DNA of 12,956 nt from Pseudomonadota bacterium (GTDB taxonomy: Bacteria > Pseudomonadota > Alphaproteobacteria > Acetobacterales > Acetobacteraceae), in NCBI GenBank assembly GCA_021829055.1, contig JAJZCS010000031.1, positions 1 to 12,956 on the forward strand. Direction: 5' to 3'. Positions 6,876 through 12,956 of the stretch are shown in pieces (position 1 is the stretch's first letter; every line of letters starts with the position of its first letter). The notes beneath the pieces are model-generated. The model was not told where the DNA came from, searched no databases, and saw nothing but the letters and a program-made list of their open reading frames with translations. Position numbers and translations under genes: made by a program.

Positions 6876-8078
6876 ATGGATTTGATCGCCGTACGTATGA
6901 ACCGTATCAGCCCGAGCCAGACGATTGCCATAGCGACCAAGGCACGACAACTGAAGGCGCAAGGACGCGACATCATCAGCTTGTCGGCCGGGGAACCGGA
7001 TTTCGACACCCCGCAGCATATCAAACAGGCAGCGATCGACGCCATTCAGCGCGGCGAGACGAAATACACTGATGTCGCCGGCACTCCGGCACTCCGGCGG
7101 GCGGTCGCCGATTCGTTCAAGCGAGATCACGGGGTTGACTACAAGCCCGAAGAAGTCATGGTTTCAACCGGCGGCAAGCAAGTCATCTTCAATGCCATGC
7201 TGGCAACGGTGGAAGCGGGCGACGAGGTGATTATTCCGACACCTTGCTGGGTGTCGTATCCGGATATTGTGCAGCTTGCCGAAGGAGTTCCGGTGTTTGT
7301 GCCATGTGGCCCTAATGCCGGGTTCAAACTCCGGGCAGAAGATCTGGAGTCGGCGATTACGCCCCGGACCAAGTGGCTCATGTTGAACACACCGTCGAAC
7401 CCGACCGGGGCAGCATACTCTGCTGAGGACTTGCGCCCGATATGCGATGTGTTGCTGCGGCATCCGAACATTTGGGTGTTTACCGATGATATCTACGCGA
7501 AGCTGGTCTACGACGGGTTCAAGCCCGCCACGGTAGTCGAAGTTGAGCCACGTTTGCGGGAGCGAACGGTGACGATGAACGGTTGCTCGAAAGCTTACGC
7601 CATGACCGGCTGGCGCATCGGGTATTGCGGCGCGCCGGTCGCACTTATCAAGGCGATGGACAAATTACAGAGTCAATCAACATCGAACGCTTCTTCGGTC
7701 AGCCAGGCAGCCGCATTAGCAGCATTAACCGGTCCGCAAGATGCAATCGAGACGATGCGGGCCGCCTACCGGGAGCGGCGTGATATGGTGGTGGAGATGT
7801 TGAATGCGGCCCAGGGACTGACGTGCGCCAAACCCGAAGGAGCTTTCTATGTGTTTCCCTCGATTTCGGGGTGTCTCGGGAAGACGAGTTCTGGCGGAAC
7901 CAAAATTACGGACGATGGGGCGTTCGTTACGGCCTTGCTGGAGGAACAGGGCGTCGCTGCGGTACACGGTGCCGCGTTTGTCTATCCAGGACATTTCCGA
8001 GTGAGCTACGCGACGGATACCCCTTCGCTGCGTGATGCATGCACGCGCATCCAGCATTTTTGCGCGGCCATGAAATAG
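6876..8078 (+). CDS. aatA: Class I PLP-dependent aminotransferase (aspartate/prephenate type)
   Basis: This 400-residue fold-type I aminotransferase resembles class Ib aspartate aminotransferases, which make oxaloacetate and glutamate from aspartate and 2-oxoglutarate. Several alphaproteobacterial members also transaminate prephenate. The PLP residues are intact: Trp125 in PTPCWVSYP, Asn175 in NTPSNPTG, Asp204 and Tyr207 in TDDIY, and Lys239 forming the Schiff base in NGCSKAYAMTGWRIGY, with Arg247 for the phosphate. Arg375 in HFRVSYAT binds the substrate alpha-carboxylate. The length matches the family. GGGAG (6864-6868) lies seven bases before the ATG. It appears monocistronic, divergent from tRNA-Gln. 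The class is sure; aspartate versus prephenate specificity is not decided by the sequence. Confidence 0.95.
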   Translation: MDLIAVRMNRISPSQTIAIATKARQLKAQGRDIISLSAGEPDFDTPQHIKQAAIDAIQRGETKYTDVAGTPALRRAVADSFKRDHGVDYKPEEVMVSTGGKQVIFNAMLATVEAGDEVIIPTPCWVSYPDIVQLAEGVPVFVPCGPNAGFKLRAEDLESAITPRTKWLMLNTPSNPTGAAYSAEDLRPICDVLLRHPNIWVFTDDIYAKLVYDGFKPATVVEVEPRLRERTVTMNGCSKAYAMTGWRIGYCGAPVALIKAMDKLQSQSTSNASSVSQAAALAALTGPQDAIETMRAAYRERRDMVVEMLNAAQGLTCAKPEGAFYVFPSISGCLGKTSSGGTKITDDGAFVTALLEEQGVAAVHGAAFVYPGHFRVSYATDTPSLRDACTRIQHFCAAMK

Positions 8079-8175
8079 GTGCCATGCCCTCCGCGGGAGC
8101 AATCCGGCTCGGCGGGGCCGTCCTTTATTGGCACGGGACGACTGGGGCGACCGCGATGCGCCAGCTTTGTGGTGT

Positions 8176-8191
8176 AAAATGACGCGGTGAG
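8176..8191 (+). repeat. Direct repeat copy 1 (AAAATGACGCGGTGAG)
   Basis: This copy matches the one at 8329-8344 at 15 of 16 bases (G versus C at position 11) and lies 153 bp upstream of it, in the same orientation. Flanking bases are unrelated. It may be an operator-like repeat or a remnant of a small duplication. Confidence 0.6.
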
Positions 8192-8328
8192 GAACGTATG
8201 GGCACTGCGGCAAGCATGCGGGGAAGAGACTGCTATATTAAATCGCAGATGTTGAAGCGGCAAACAGTCTGTCATGTGTATTGTCGATGGAACCAATGCC
8301 GGAAACATCGCTTCGGCGCAGACGGTTC

Positions 8329-8344
8329 AAAATGACGCCGTGAG
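8329..8344 (+). repeat. Direct repeat copy 2 (AAAATGACGCCGTGAG)
   Basis: This is the second copy of the 16-bp near-identical repeat, ending 122 bp before the fzlA-like start codon. It contains no palindrome. Function unknown. Confidence 0.6.
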
Positions 8345-8466
8345 CATTGGTATCGTGAAAACGCCACGATCGTAGTGATGAAGGGACTTGGGTATACCGC
8401 AGCCTTTCCCTAATTTGATCCGGTACCTGACTTGCACTGCAGCCCACAAGTGCCATAAGCGCCTTA

Positions 8467-9135
8467 ATGCGAATCCTGTATCATCAGCCGCTTTCAGCGG
8501 CATGTCGGAAGGTGCGACTTGTTCTGGCGGAGAAACGCTTGCCGTTTGAGCTTCGCGTCGAGAAGGCATGGGAAAGACGGCCTGAATATCTGGTGCTGAA
8601 TCCCACCGGGTCAGTACCGACTTTGACCGAGGACAATGGTTTGGTCATTCCTCACTCAGGGGCGATTTGCGAATATCTTGACGAGGCCTATCCGGATATT
8701 TGCCTCATCGGCCAAACGCTGGGCGATCGCGTCGAGATCCGGAGTATGACAGCGTGGTTCGAGGAACGTTTTGCCGAGGACGTCACGCGCAACTTGGTTG
8801 ATGAGAAGGTGATGAAGCCTGCCGCCGGGCTGGGCTCACCCGATCCGGCCCGGTTACGGGCGGGCTATGGGGCATTGCGCACGCATCTTGCGTACATCAA
8901 TTGGCTGGCAGAAACGCGAAAATGGTTGGCAGGTGCAACGCTATCGCTGGCAGATTTCGCCGCAGCAGCCCACCTGTCGGCACTGGATTTTATCGGCGAT
9001 ATAGACTGGCATATCGCCCCTGCAGCAAAAGATTGGTACGCACGCATGAAATCCAGACCGGCGTTTCGCGGGCTTCTTTCGGATCGGGTTTCTGGTTTCG
9101 TACCGCCGCCGCACTACACCGATCTCGACTTCTGA
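8467..9135 (+). CDS. fzlA: FzlA-like GST-fold cell division protein
   Basis: This is a 222-residue protein with a glutathione-S-transferase fold. The thioredoxin-like N-terminal domain starts [20 protein letters not shown] and contains the cis-proline motif GSVPTL (48-53). The all-helical C-terminal domain contains [17 protein letters not shown]. In ordinary GSTs the glutathione contact is E/Q-S before the third helix; here it is His63-Ser64, consistent with lost glutathione binding. The tail HYTDLDF resembles FzlA, the alphaproteobacterial FtsZ-binding protein. From memory, FzlA bends FtsZ filaments and uses its extreme C-terminus to promote septal wall synthesis. If correct, it acts in the cytoplasm at the divisome. 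I see no good ribosome-binding site before the ATG. The main alternative is an unspecified GST. A decayed IS630 transposase lies immediately downstream, its frame overlapping the last codons on the opposite strand. Confidence 0.78.
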   Translation: MRILYHQPLSAACRKVRLVLAEKRLPFELRVEKAWERRPEYLVLNPTGSVPTLTEDNGLVIPHSGAICEYLDEAYPDICLIGQTLGDRVEIRSMTAWFEERFAEDVTRNLVDEKVMKPAAGLGSPDPARLRAGYGALRTHLAYINWLAETRKWLAGATLSLADFAAAAHLSALDFIGDIDWHIAPAAKDWYARMKSRPAFRGLLSDRVSGFVPPPHYTDLDF

Positions 9136-9557
9136 TCTTGATCTTTGGTCGCGTGGCAGATGGGAAAAGAGGTCAACCTCGCCCTGTTATGGCTGCCACG
9201 ATTGTCGAGGATGACGACATCGCCCGGGCGTAGGGTCCGCACCAGGAATTGCTCGACATAAGCGGTGAAGCTGCGGCTGTTGATGGGGCCGTCAAGCACA
9301 CAGGGGGCGGTGAAGGTCAGGGTTTTCCAATGCCCGTGGGTGCGCATCATGTTTGTCTTTGCCCAGGTTTCATCGATAAAAACCAAACGCGTGCCGGCGC
9401 TTTGCCGGTCGCCTGCGCGATGCAGGCGCTGCACCCATTTGATCGCCGACGACGCACTCACACCAAAGCGCTGCGCCGCAGAACGGCACGTCTCTTCGCC
9501 AGTTTCAACAACCAGAATCACACGCTCACGAAGGTCAGGCGAATAGGCTCGGGGCAT
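9114..9557 (-). pseudogene. IS630-family transposase remnant with in-frame deletions
   Basis: The ATG at 9557, with GAGGAGG (9567-9573) nine bases upstream, begins [20 protein letters not shown], the helix-turn-helix start of IS630-family transposases. After [10 protein letters not shown] the frame skips roughly 80 residues to [14 protein letters not shown] (first catalytic Asp62). It then skips from RTHG straight to HWKTLTF, and again from TLTF to [10 protein letters not shown], and reaches [10 protein letters not shown] (second catalytic Asp118). Homology ends there, at about base 9186. The third catalytic acidic residue and about 110 C-terminal residues are missing, and the last 20 or so residues are unrelated. 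The frame has stayed open through the internal deletions but cannot encode a working DDE enzyme. The stop lies inside the 3' end of the fzlA-like gene. Confidence 0.85.
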
Positions 9558-9640
9558 CAGGACTGGCCTCCTCAACCAGCCCTGATCGCGAACCACATCA
9601 GCATCGCGTCAGTAAAGATAAATGATTCAATCTATTCACC
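9186..9640 (-). mobile_element. Decayed IS630-family element
   Basis: The span covers the transposase remnant plus the AT-richer leader upstream of its start (about 9600-9640), which resembles the end region of IS630 elements. The downstream end has been lost near the fzlA-like stop codon, and I cannot pair two terminal repeats or see a TA target duplication. The boundaries are approximate. Confidence 0.55.
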
Positions 9641-9753
9641 GAAGACTCTAACCAGAGCTGGGCAAAAAACGTCGCGCGATCAGTGGCCGTTTAATTTCAT
9701 TCTCCGCGTCCGTTCCGGCAAGGCGAATTCGAGGATTTCCTTGTTTCTGCCGG

Positions 9754-10122
9754 TTAGTCGCAGTCATCCCCCCGCAGGGTAAACGACTGCACGCGTTTGT
9801 TCTCGAGCGCAAACGTCACGGTGCAGCGTTCATACCGATACGTTGGGGGAAAACTGTTACAGGGAATGAAAGGGCCGTAATAGGAATAGTACGCCGGACC
9901 ATAACAAAAGGAACCGGGAGAATAGGAGACGTGATGACGTACGTACGCAAAATACGTGACGCCATCCACGGTCATTTTCCGATTGGGCACTCCGAGCTGA
10001 GCGACCAGCACCGATTCGGGTTGACCGACATACATCGACATGCGCTCGGGAAGGTTTGGGCCGAAGGCGCAACCCACGAGAGACAGCGTGGCTAACAACA
10101 ACGTGAGTATTGAATTTCGCAT
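9754..10122 (-). CDS. Small secreted lipoprotein, BamE-like motif
   Basis: This is a 122-residue predicted lipoprotein. A short hydrophobic signal (SILTLLLATLS) ends in the lipobox LVGC, so the cysteine should be lipidated after signal peptidase II cleavage. The next segment, MYVGQPESVLVAQLGVPNRKMTVDGVTYFAY, resembles the strand-helix-strand start of BamE/SmpA-like small lipoproteins. The tail is rich in Tyr and Cys (FCYGPAYYSYYGPFIPC; RYERCTVTF; GDDC), which could form disulfides in the periplasm. I do not recognise a named family. I chose the ATG at 10122, six bases after GGAGG (10129-10133); the adjacent ATG at 10125 is also possible. It lies 68 bp behind epmA on the same strand, with a hairpin immediately before its ribosome-binding site. 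Confidence 0.83.
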   Translation of the reverse strand: MRNSILTLLLATLSLVGCAFGPNLPERMSMYVGQPESVLVAQLGVPNRKMTVDGVTYFAYVRHHVSYSPGSFCYGPAYYSYYGPFIPCNSFPPTYRYERCTVTFALENKRVQSFTLRGDDCD

Positions 10123-10136
10123 CATCGTCCTCCGCA

Positions 10137-10163
10137 CCTCCAAATCATAGCATGGTTTGGAGG
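10137..10163 (-). promoter_or_regulatory. Perfect 8-bp hairpin ahead of the lipoprotein gene
   Basis: On the minus strand CCTCCAAA pairs perfectly with TTTGGAGG across an 11-base loop. The 3' arm contains a decoy GGAGG and ends three bases before the real GGAGG ribosome-binding site (10129-10133). No T-run follows, so it is not a typical intrinsic terminator for epmA. It could be an operator dyad or an RNA structure affecting initiation. Confidence 0.4.
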
Positions 10164-10170
10164 CTCGAAC

Positions 10171-10200
10171 GTTTCAAAGTCATGAATGTTTCAAAGCCAT
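10171..10200 (-). repeat. Tandem 13-bp repeat spanning the epmA stop
   Basis: GTTTCAAAGTCAT (10171-10183) and GTTTCAAAGCCAT (10188-10200) differ at one base and repeat with a 17-bp period. The inner copy contains the last codons and stop of epmA; the other is a duplicate just downstream. This is probably a small slippage duplication with no effect on the protein. Confidence 0.65.
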
Positions 10201-11180
10201 AACACATCTGTGATCCGATGGGCGCCGGACGCGATCATGGCGAGACGGTCGAAGCCAAGGGCAATACCCGCACAAGCGGGCATCATTCCGACTGCGGCAA
10301 GCAGATCCTCGTCCATGGGCCAGTCGTCTGCACCGTTTAACTGATGACGCCGCACGCGATCCCTTTCGAAACGGGCTCGCTGTTCGACTGGATCAGTAAG
10401 TTCAGAGAAGGCGTTTGCGAGTTCCATGCCGCAAAGATAAAGCTCGAACCGTTCGGCAACACGCGGGTCGCGGTCATTTCGGCGGGCCAGAGCGGCCAAT
10501 GGAGCCGGCCAGTCGGTAAGGAACGTCGGATGACGGCGCCCGAGATGAGGTTCAATCCGGCCCAGCATCAAGCGGAAAAAAAGATCATCCCAGGTTTCGC
10601 CCGGCCGTAATCGTGTATCAGCATCATCGGCGAGGCGCTCTGCATCACCGACGCTCGCCAGAACATCGACCCCAAGATAGCGGCTGAATGCCTCGCCGAC
10701 GCTGATTCGTTCGAAATGGTTAAGCGAGTTTGTGACCCCACGACAGGAAACTGCTGGTGGCAGAACTGCTCGCAAAAAGGTAACCGTCTCCTGCATAAGC
10801 GATTCTAGGTCGTTTCCGGGTCGATACCATTCGAGCAAGGAAAATTCGGGCGCATGAGTGTCGGAGCCTTCCCGGTTGCGCCAGACCCGCGCAATCTGGA
10901 AAATCGGGCCGACACCACCGGCAAGAAGTTTTTTCATCGTGAATTCAGGACTTGTATGCAGCCACATTTTCGTGGCGGTGCCGTCCGGCCCAATTTGCAT
11001 GGTCTCAAACGCCGTCAGAAACACTTCTTCTCCTGGCGTTGAAACGGTGTAGGGCGTTTCGACTTCGGTGTAGCCGCGCGTGCTGAAGAATGCGCGGGTT
11101 GCCTCGGTCAGTAGCGCTCGGCGACGAAGGAATCCCGCGCGGGCCGCCAAGCGTTCGGGCATCCAGGGTTGTGTGGTCAT
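10191..11180 (-). CDS. epmA: EF-P beta-lysylation protein EpmA (lysyl-tRNA synthetase paralogue)
   Basis: This is a 329-residue class II lysyl-tRNA synthetase-like enzyme without the N-terminal tRNA anticodon-binding domain, the hallmark of EpmA/PoxA/GenX (325 residues in E. coli). It activates (R)-beta-lysine with ATP and attaches it to a conserved lysine of elongation factor P. Visible motifs are LHTSPEFTMKKLLAGG (74-89), motif 2 FQIARVWRNREGSDTHAPEFSLLEW (94-118), GMELANAFSEL (251-261), and motif 3 GIALGFDRLAMI (305-316). The reading starts at ATG 11180; no strong ribosome-binding site is seen. It is divergent from epmB with only 23 bp between start codons. The small lipoprotein gene follows it and may be co-transcribed. 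The EF-P gene is not in the window. Confidence 0.95.
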   Translation of the reverse strand: MTTQPWMPERLAARAGFLRRRALLTEATRAFFSTRGYTEVETPYTVSTPGEEVFLTAFETMQIGPDGTATKMWLHTSPEFTMKKLLAGGVGPIFQIARVWRNREGSDTHAPEFSLLEWYRPGNDLESLMQETVTFLRAVLPPAVSCRGVTNSLNHFERISVGEAFSRYLGVDVLASVGDAERLADDADTRLRPGETWDDLFFRLMLGRIEPHLGRRHPTFLTDWPAPLAALARRNDRDPRVAERFELYLCGMELANAFSELTDPVEQRARFERDRVRRHQLNGADDWPMDEDLLAAVGMMPACAGIALGFDRLAMIASGAHRITDVLWL

Positions 11181-11203
11181 GGCGTCAAGGATAGCACCGG
11201 TTT

Positions 11204-12169
11204 ATGCTTCGAGACACGTTGCGCACACCTGATGATCTTGTTGAGGCGGGATTTGTTCCGCTCTCCGCTCGCGATGAACTCGCAAAAGTTGCCGCGCGTT
11301 ACGCAACTGCCATACCACCGGCCTTGGCAGCGTTGATCGGCCAGGATCAGGGTGCGATCGGCCGGCAGTTCATCCCTGACCCATCGGAATTACATGCTGC
11401 CGCGCATGAAAGTTCCGACCCGATTGGCGATGAAGCGCTTTCGCCGATTAAGGGCGTCGTGCATCGGTACCCCGATCGGGTTTTGTTGAAACCTACTCTT
11501 GTCTGTCCTGTCTATTGCCGGTTCTGTTTCCGACGTGAACATGTCGGTCCTGGTGGCGGGGCGCTGCGGCCCGATGAGTTGCATGCCGCAATTAATTGGA
11601 TTGGGGCTCACCCCGCGATCACGGAAGTGATTATCACCGGAGGAGATCCGATGATTTTATCTGCCGGGCGTATCCGGACGTTGCTTCGCCGCCTCGGCGA
11701 CATCCCGCACGTGAAACGGTTGCGTATCCATACGCGTGTTCCGGTTGCCGTGCCCGACCTTATAAACGATGCGATGATCGCGGCGCTGGATGTCGCTACC
11801 CCGCTGTTCATTGTGGTCCACGCCAATCACGCGCTTGAGTTCACGGATCCTGCGCAGGGGGCACTGCGGCGTCTGCGGTTCGGCGGAGTTCCCTTGCTCG
11901 GTCAGTCAGTCCTGCTACGCGGGATCAACGACAGTGAAAGGGCATTGCGTGACCTTTTCGAAGCGATGTTAAACGCGAGAGTGAAACCATATTATTTGCA
12001 TCAACTTGATCCTGCTCCCGGAACTGCACGTTTTCATGTTCCGGTCGCGGAAGGGCGAGCGTTGATCGCCAAACTGCGAGGCACGATCGGTGGCCATGCC
12101 CTGCCCACGTACGTCCGCGATAGTATCGCTGGGAAGCGAGTGCTGGAGGAGAGCGCCGTCTCAGATTAA
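11204..12169 (+). CDS. epmB: EF-P beta-lysylation protein EpmB (lysine 2,3-aminomutase family)
   Basis: This is a 321-residue radical SAM, PLP-dependent aminomutase of the KamA/YodO family. It converts (S)-alpha-lysine to (R)-beta-lysine for EpmA. The cluster-binding CxxxCxxC is Cys101, Cys105 and Cys108 in CPVYCRFCFRREHVGP. Also visible are the upstream GVVHRYPDRVLLKPT, the SAM-binding EVIITGGDPMIL (141-152), HTRVPV, QSVLLRGIND, and KPYYLHQLDPAPGTARF. Lys311 in the C-terminal YVRDSIAGKRV is the likely PLP lysine. It is close to E. coli EpmB in length (342) and lacks the extensions of fermentative lysine aminomutases. The ATG at 11204 has AAGGAT upstream at a wide 11-base spacing. Its TAA overlaps, on the opposite strand, the stop of the degraded gene to the right. 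Confidence 0.93.
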   Translation: MLRDTLRTPDDLVEAGFVPLSARDELAKVAARYATAIPPALAALIGQDQGAIGRQFIPDPSELHAAAHESSDPIGDEALSPIKGVVHRYPDRVLLKPTLVCPVYCRFCFRREHVGPGGGALRPDELHAAINWIGAHPAITEVIITGGDPMILSAGRIRTLLRRLGDIPHVKRLRIHTRVPVAVPDLINDAMIAALDVATPLFIVVHANHALEFTDPAQGALRRLRFGGVPLLGQSVLLRGINDSERALRDLFEAMLNARVKPYYLHQLDPAPGTARFHVPVAEGRALIAKLRGTIGGHALPTYVRDSIAGKRVLEESAVSD

Positions 12170-12956
12170 TCCGCTGTACTGCCGCGTAAGTTCGATGCGT
12201 TGGGGGGCGGGTCAACGGCACCCGGGTTTACGGTAAGATCGGGACAACCCACGTTGTCGTCAGGGCTTGTGGTTGGCCTTGTTTCGGTGGGCACAATGCC
12301 GAACCACTCTTTCAGATCGGCCAGCTTCGCACGCATGGCGGAGCGCCCGTCGTGCTGTTCCGTACCCGGCCGATCGCGATGCGGAGAATACCTCGCACGC
12401 CCTGTACCGGCGCCCGACACCGCTTGCTGGCCTGCGGCTTCCTGCTGGTGCCTGACGATCATGAACAGCAGGGCATCGTAACGCCGCAGGCGCTTCAGCC
12501 AGTTCTCCTCAAGCAATTGCCCTCCCGAGGTCGCGAACAGCTGGGCGGCTGAAGTCGAGGGCAGCGGCGCCGATGTCCTGGTATTCTGCCCGCGACGCCG
12601 TACACGTCTCGCCCATGTCCGTCACCACGCCGAAGCCCAACCATTCCTTCTCGCGATCGACGTTGACCTGAAGGCCGTTGGCAACGCGCCCGTGCCTTCT
12701 GGCATGGTGGCAATGAGTCAGAAACGGGCCGGCGGATCTTCGGGCCGCTCTCCCATCGTGGACAGCTGGCCCACCAGCCGATCCGGCTGCCCTGAGTGAC
12801 ACTCGCTGGCCGCGGCCGCGAAGCGGGCGGCCAGAGGTGATCCAGGTGCATGGAGATGCGGCGCAGGTTGGGTCGCCCATGCCGCGTCATGATCTGCTGC
12901 ATGATGGGACCGGGCTAGCCGCTGCACCTCCTGGGGATGGAGGCGTGCCTCGGGCT
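12166..12956 (-). pseudogene. Frameshifted gene of unknown function, running off the right edge
   Basis: No single long frame covers this stretch, but the minus strand reads as one protein if the frame is switched. The first stretch is RHGRPNLRRISMHLDHLWPP (about 12890-12831). Next, in another frame, is LAARFAAAASECHSGQPDRL and LVGQLSTMGERPEDPPARF, ending at the stop at 12718. A third frame then gives FLTHCHHARRHGRVANG and NVDREKEWLGFGVVTDMGET to about 12560. The second frame resumes with QLFATSGGQLLEENWLKRLR, RRYDALLFMIVRHQQEA and finally LADLKEWFGIVPTE. The pieces join without gaps at about 12831, 12717 and 12560, and each looks like real protein where its neighbours read as noise. The stop at 12166-12168 may not be the original one. 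I do not recognise the family. Sequencing error is an alternative to true decay. Confidence 0.5.

Larger units (their letters stand above)
8079..8466. other. Gene-free spacer between aminotransferase and fzlA-like gene
   Basis: I find no convincing coding region, RNA or IS end in these 388 bp. Open frames on the minus strand have no start context or family features. Near the aminotransferase end, CCGC..GAGC (8092-8101) can pair imperfectly with GCTC.GCGG (about 8108-8116), but no T-run follows, so I do not call a terminator. The only internal structure is a pair of 16-bp near-identical direct repeats (8176-8191 and 8329-8344). The fzlA-like promoter should lie here, but no clear -35/-10 pair is visible. 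Confidence 0.6.

Noticed and set aside
8090..8125. GC-rich imperfect hairpin after the aminotransferase as an intrinsic terminator
   Set aside because: The stem has an internal mismatch and the T-rich stretch is too short and too far downstream.
9715..9760. CCGG/CAAGG inverted repeats after the lipoprotein gene as a terminator
   Set aside because: Large loop and a bulged stem with no T-run; pairing of this kind is expected by chance.
12243..12258. Perfect 6-bp stem (GACAAC/GTTGTC, loop of four) downstream of epmB
   Set aside because: No T-run follows on either strand and it lies inside the proposed degraded gene.
1..12956. CRISPR array, toxin-antitoxin, phage or known defence system
   Set aside because: No regularly spaced repeats and no proteins of these classes were found; the only mobile DNA is the two IS relics.

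Overview
The window looks like chromosomal DNA from a moderately GC-rich alphaproteobacterium, possibly in or near Acetobacteraceae/Rhodospirillales. The strongest lineage clue is an FzlA-like GST-fold division protein, a family I know from alphaproteobacteria. The style of the aminotransferase, amidase and EpmA/EpmB proteins agrees. The family placement is an inference from protein style, not from a marker comparison.

Layout, left to right. (1) A small UPF0145/YbjQ gene on the minus strand (101-442) is divergent from a plus-strand pair: a gamma-glutamyltranspeptidase-like Ntn hydrolase (617-2224) and an amidase-signature enzyme (2224-3690). The pair is joined by a one-base stop/start overlap. 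A perfect 26-bp inverted repeat (1-26 and 632-657) brackets the UPF0145 gene, and its right arm lies inside the 5' end of the transpeptidase-like gene. (2) Converging on these is a minus-strand two-gene unit: a patatin-like phospholipase (5155-6084) followed two bases later by a membrane-bound sensor histidine kinase (3713-5152) with no response regulator nearby. (3) Upstream of the patatin gene lies a shrunken IS481-type element (about 6163-6620), then tRNA-Gln(UUG) on the minus strand (6658-6732). (4) On the plus strand come a class I aspartate/prephenate-type aminotransferase (6876-8078), a gene-free spacer (8079-8466) and the fzlA-like gene (8467-9135). (5) A collapsed IS630-type transposase (9114-9557, minus) abuts the fzlA-like 3' end. 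(6) The right part carries a small lipoprotein gene (9754-10122, minus) behind epmA (10191-11180, minus). epmB (11204-12169, plus) is divergent from epmA. (7) From 12170 to the right edge the minus strand holds what reads as one gene broken by frameshifts, of unknown function.

How the genes work together. EpmA and EpmB are the two enzymes that make and attach (R)-beta-lysine to elongation factor P, which relieves ribosome stalling at proline runs; the EF-P gene itself is not in the window. The Ntn hydrolase and amidase are translationally coupled and probably act on related amide substrates. The patatin-kinase pair is probably co-transcribed, which suggests a link between membrane-lipid hydrolysis and envelope sensing. 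The remaining genes are ordinary housekeeping. I see no CRISPR array, phage, toxin-antitoxin or recognisable defence system, and no clear case for a wholly new system. The most unusual signals are the 26-bp inverted repeat, the patatin-kinase unit with its altered nucleophile elbow, the coupled hydrolase pair, the two internally deleted IS elements, and the frameshifted gene at the right edge.
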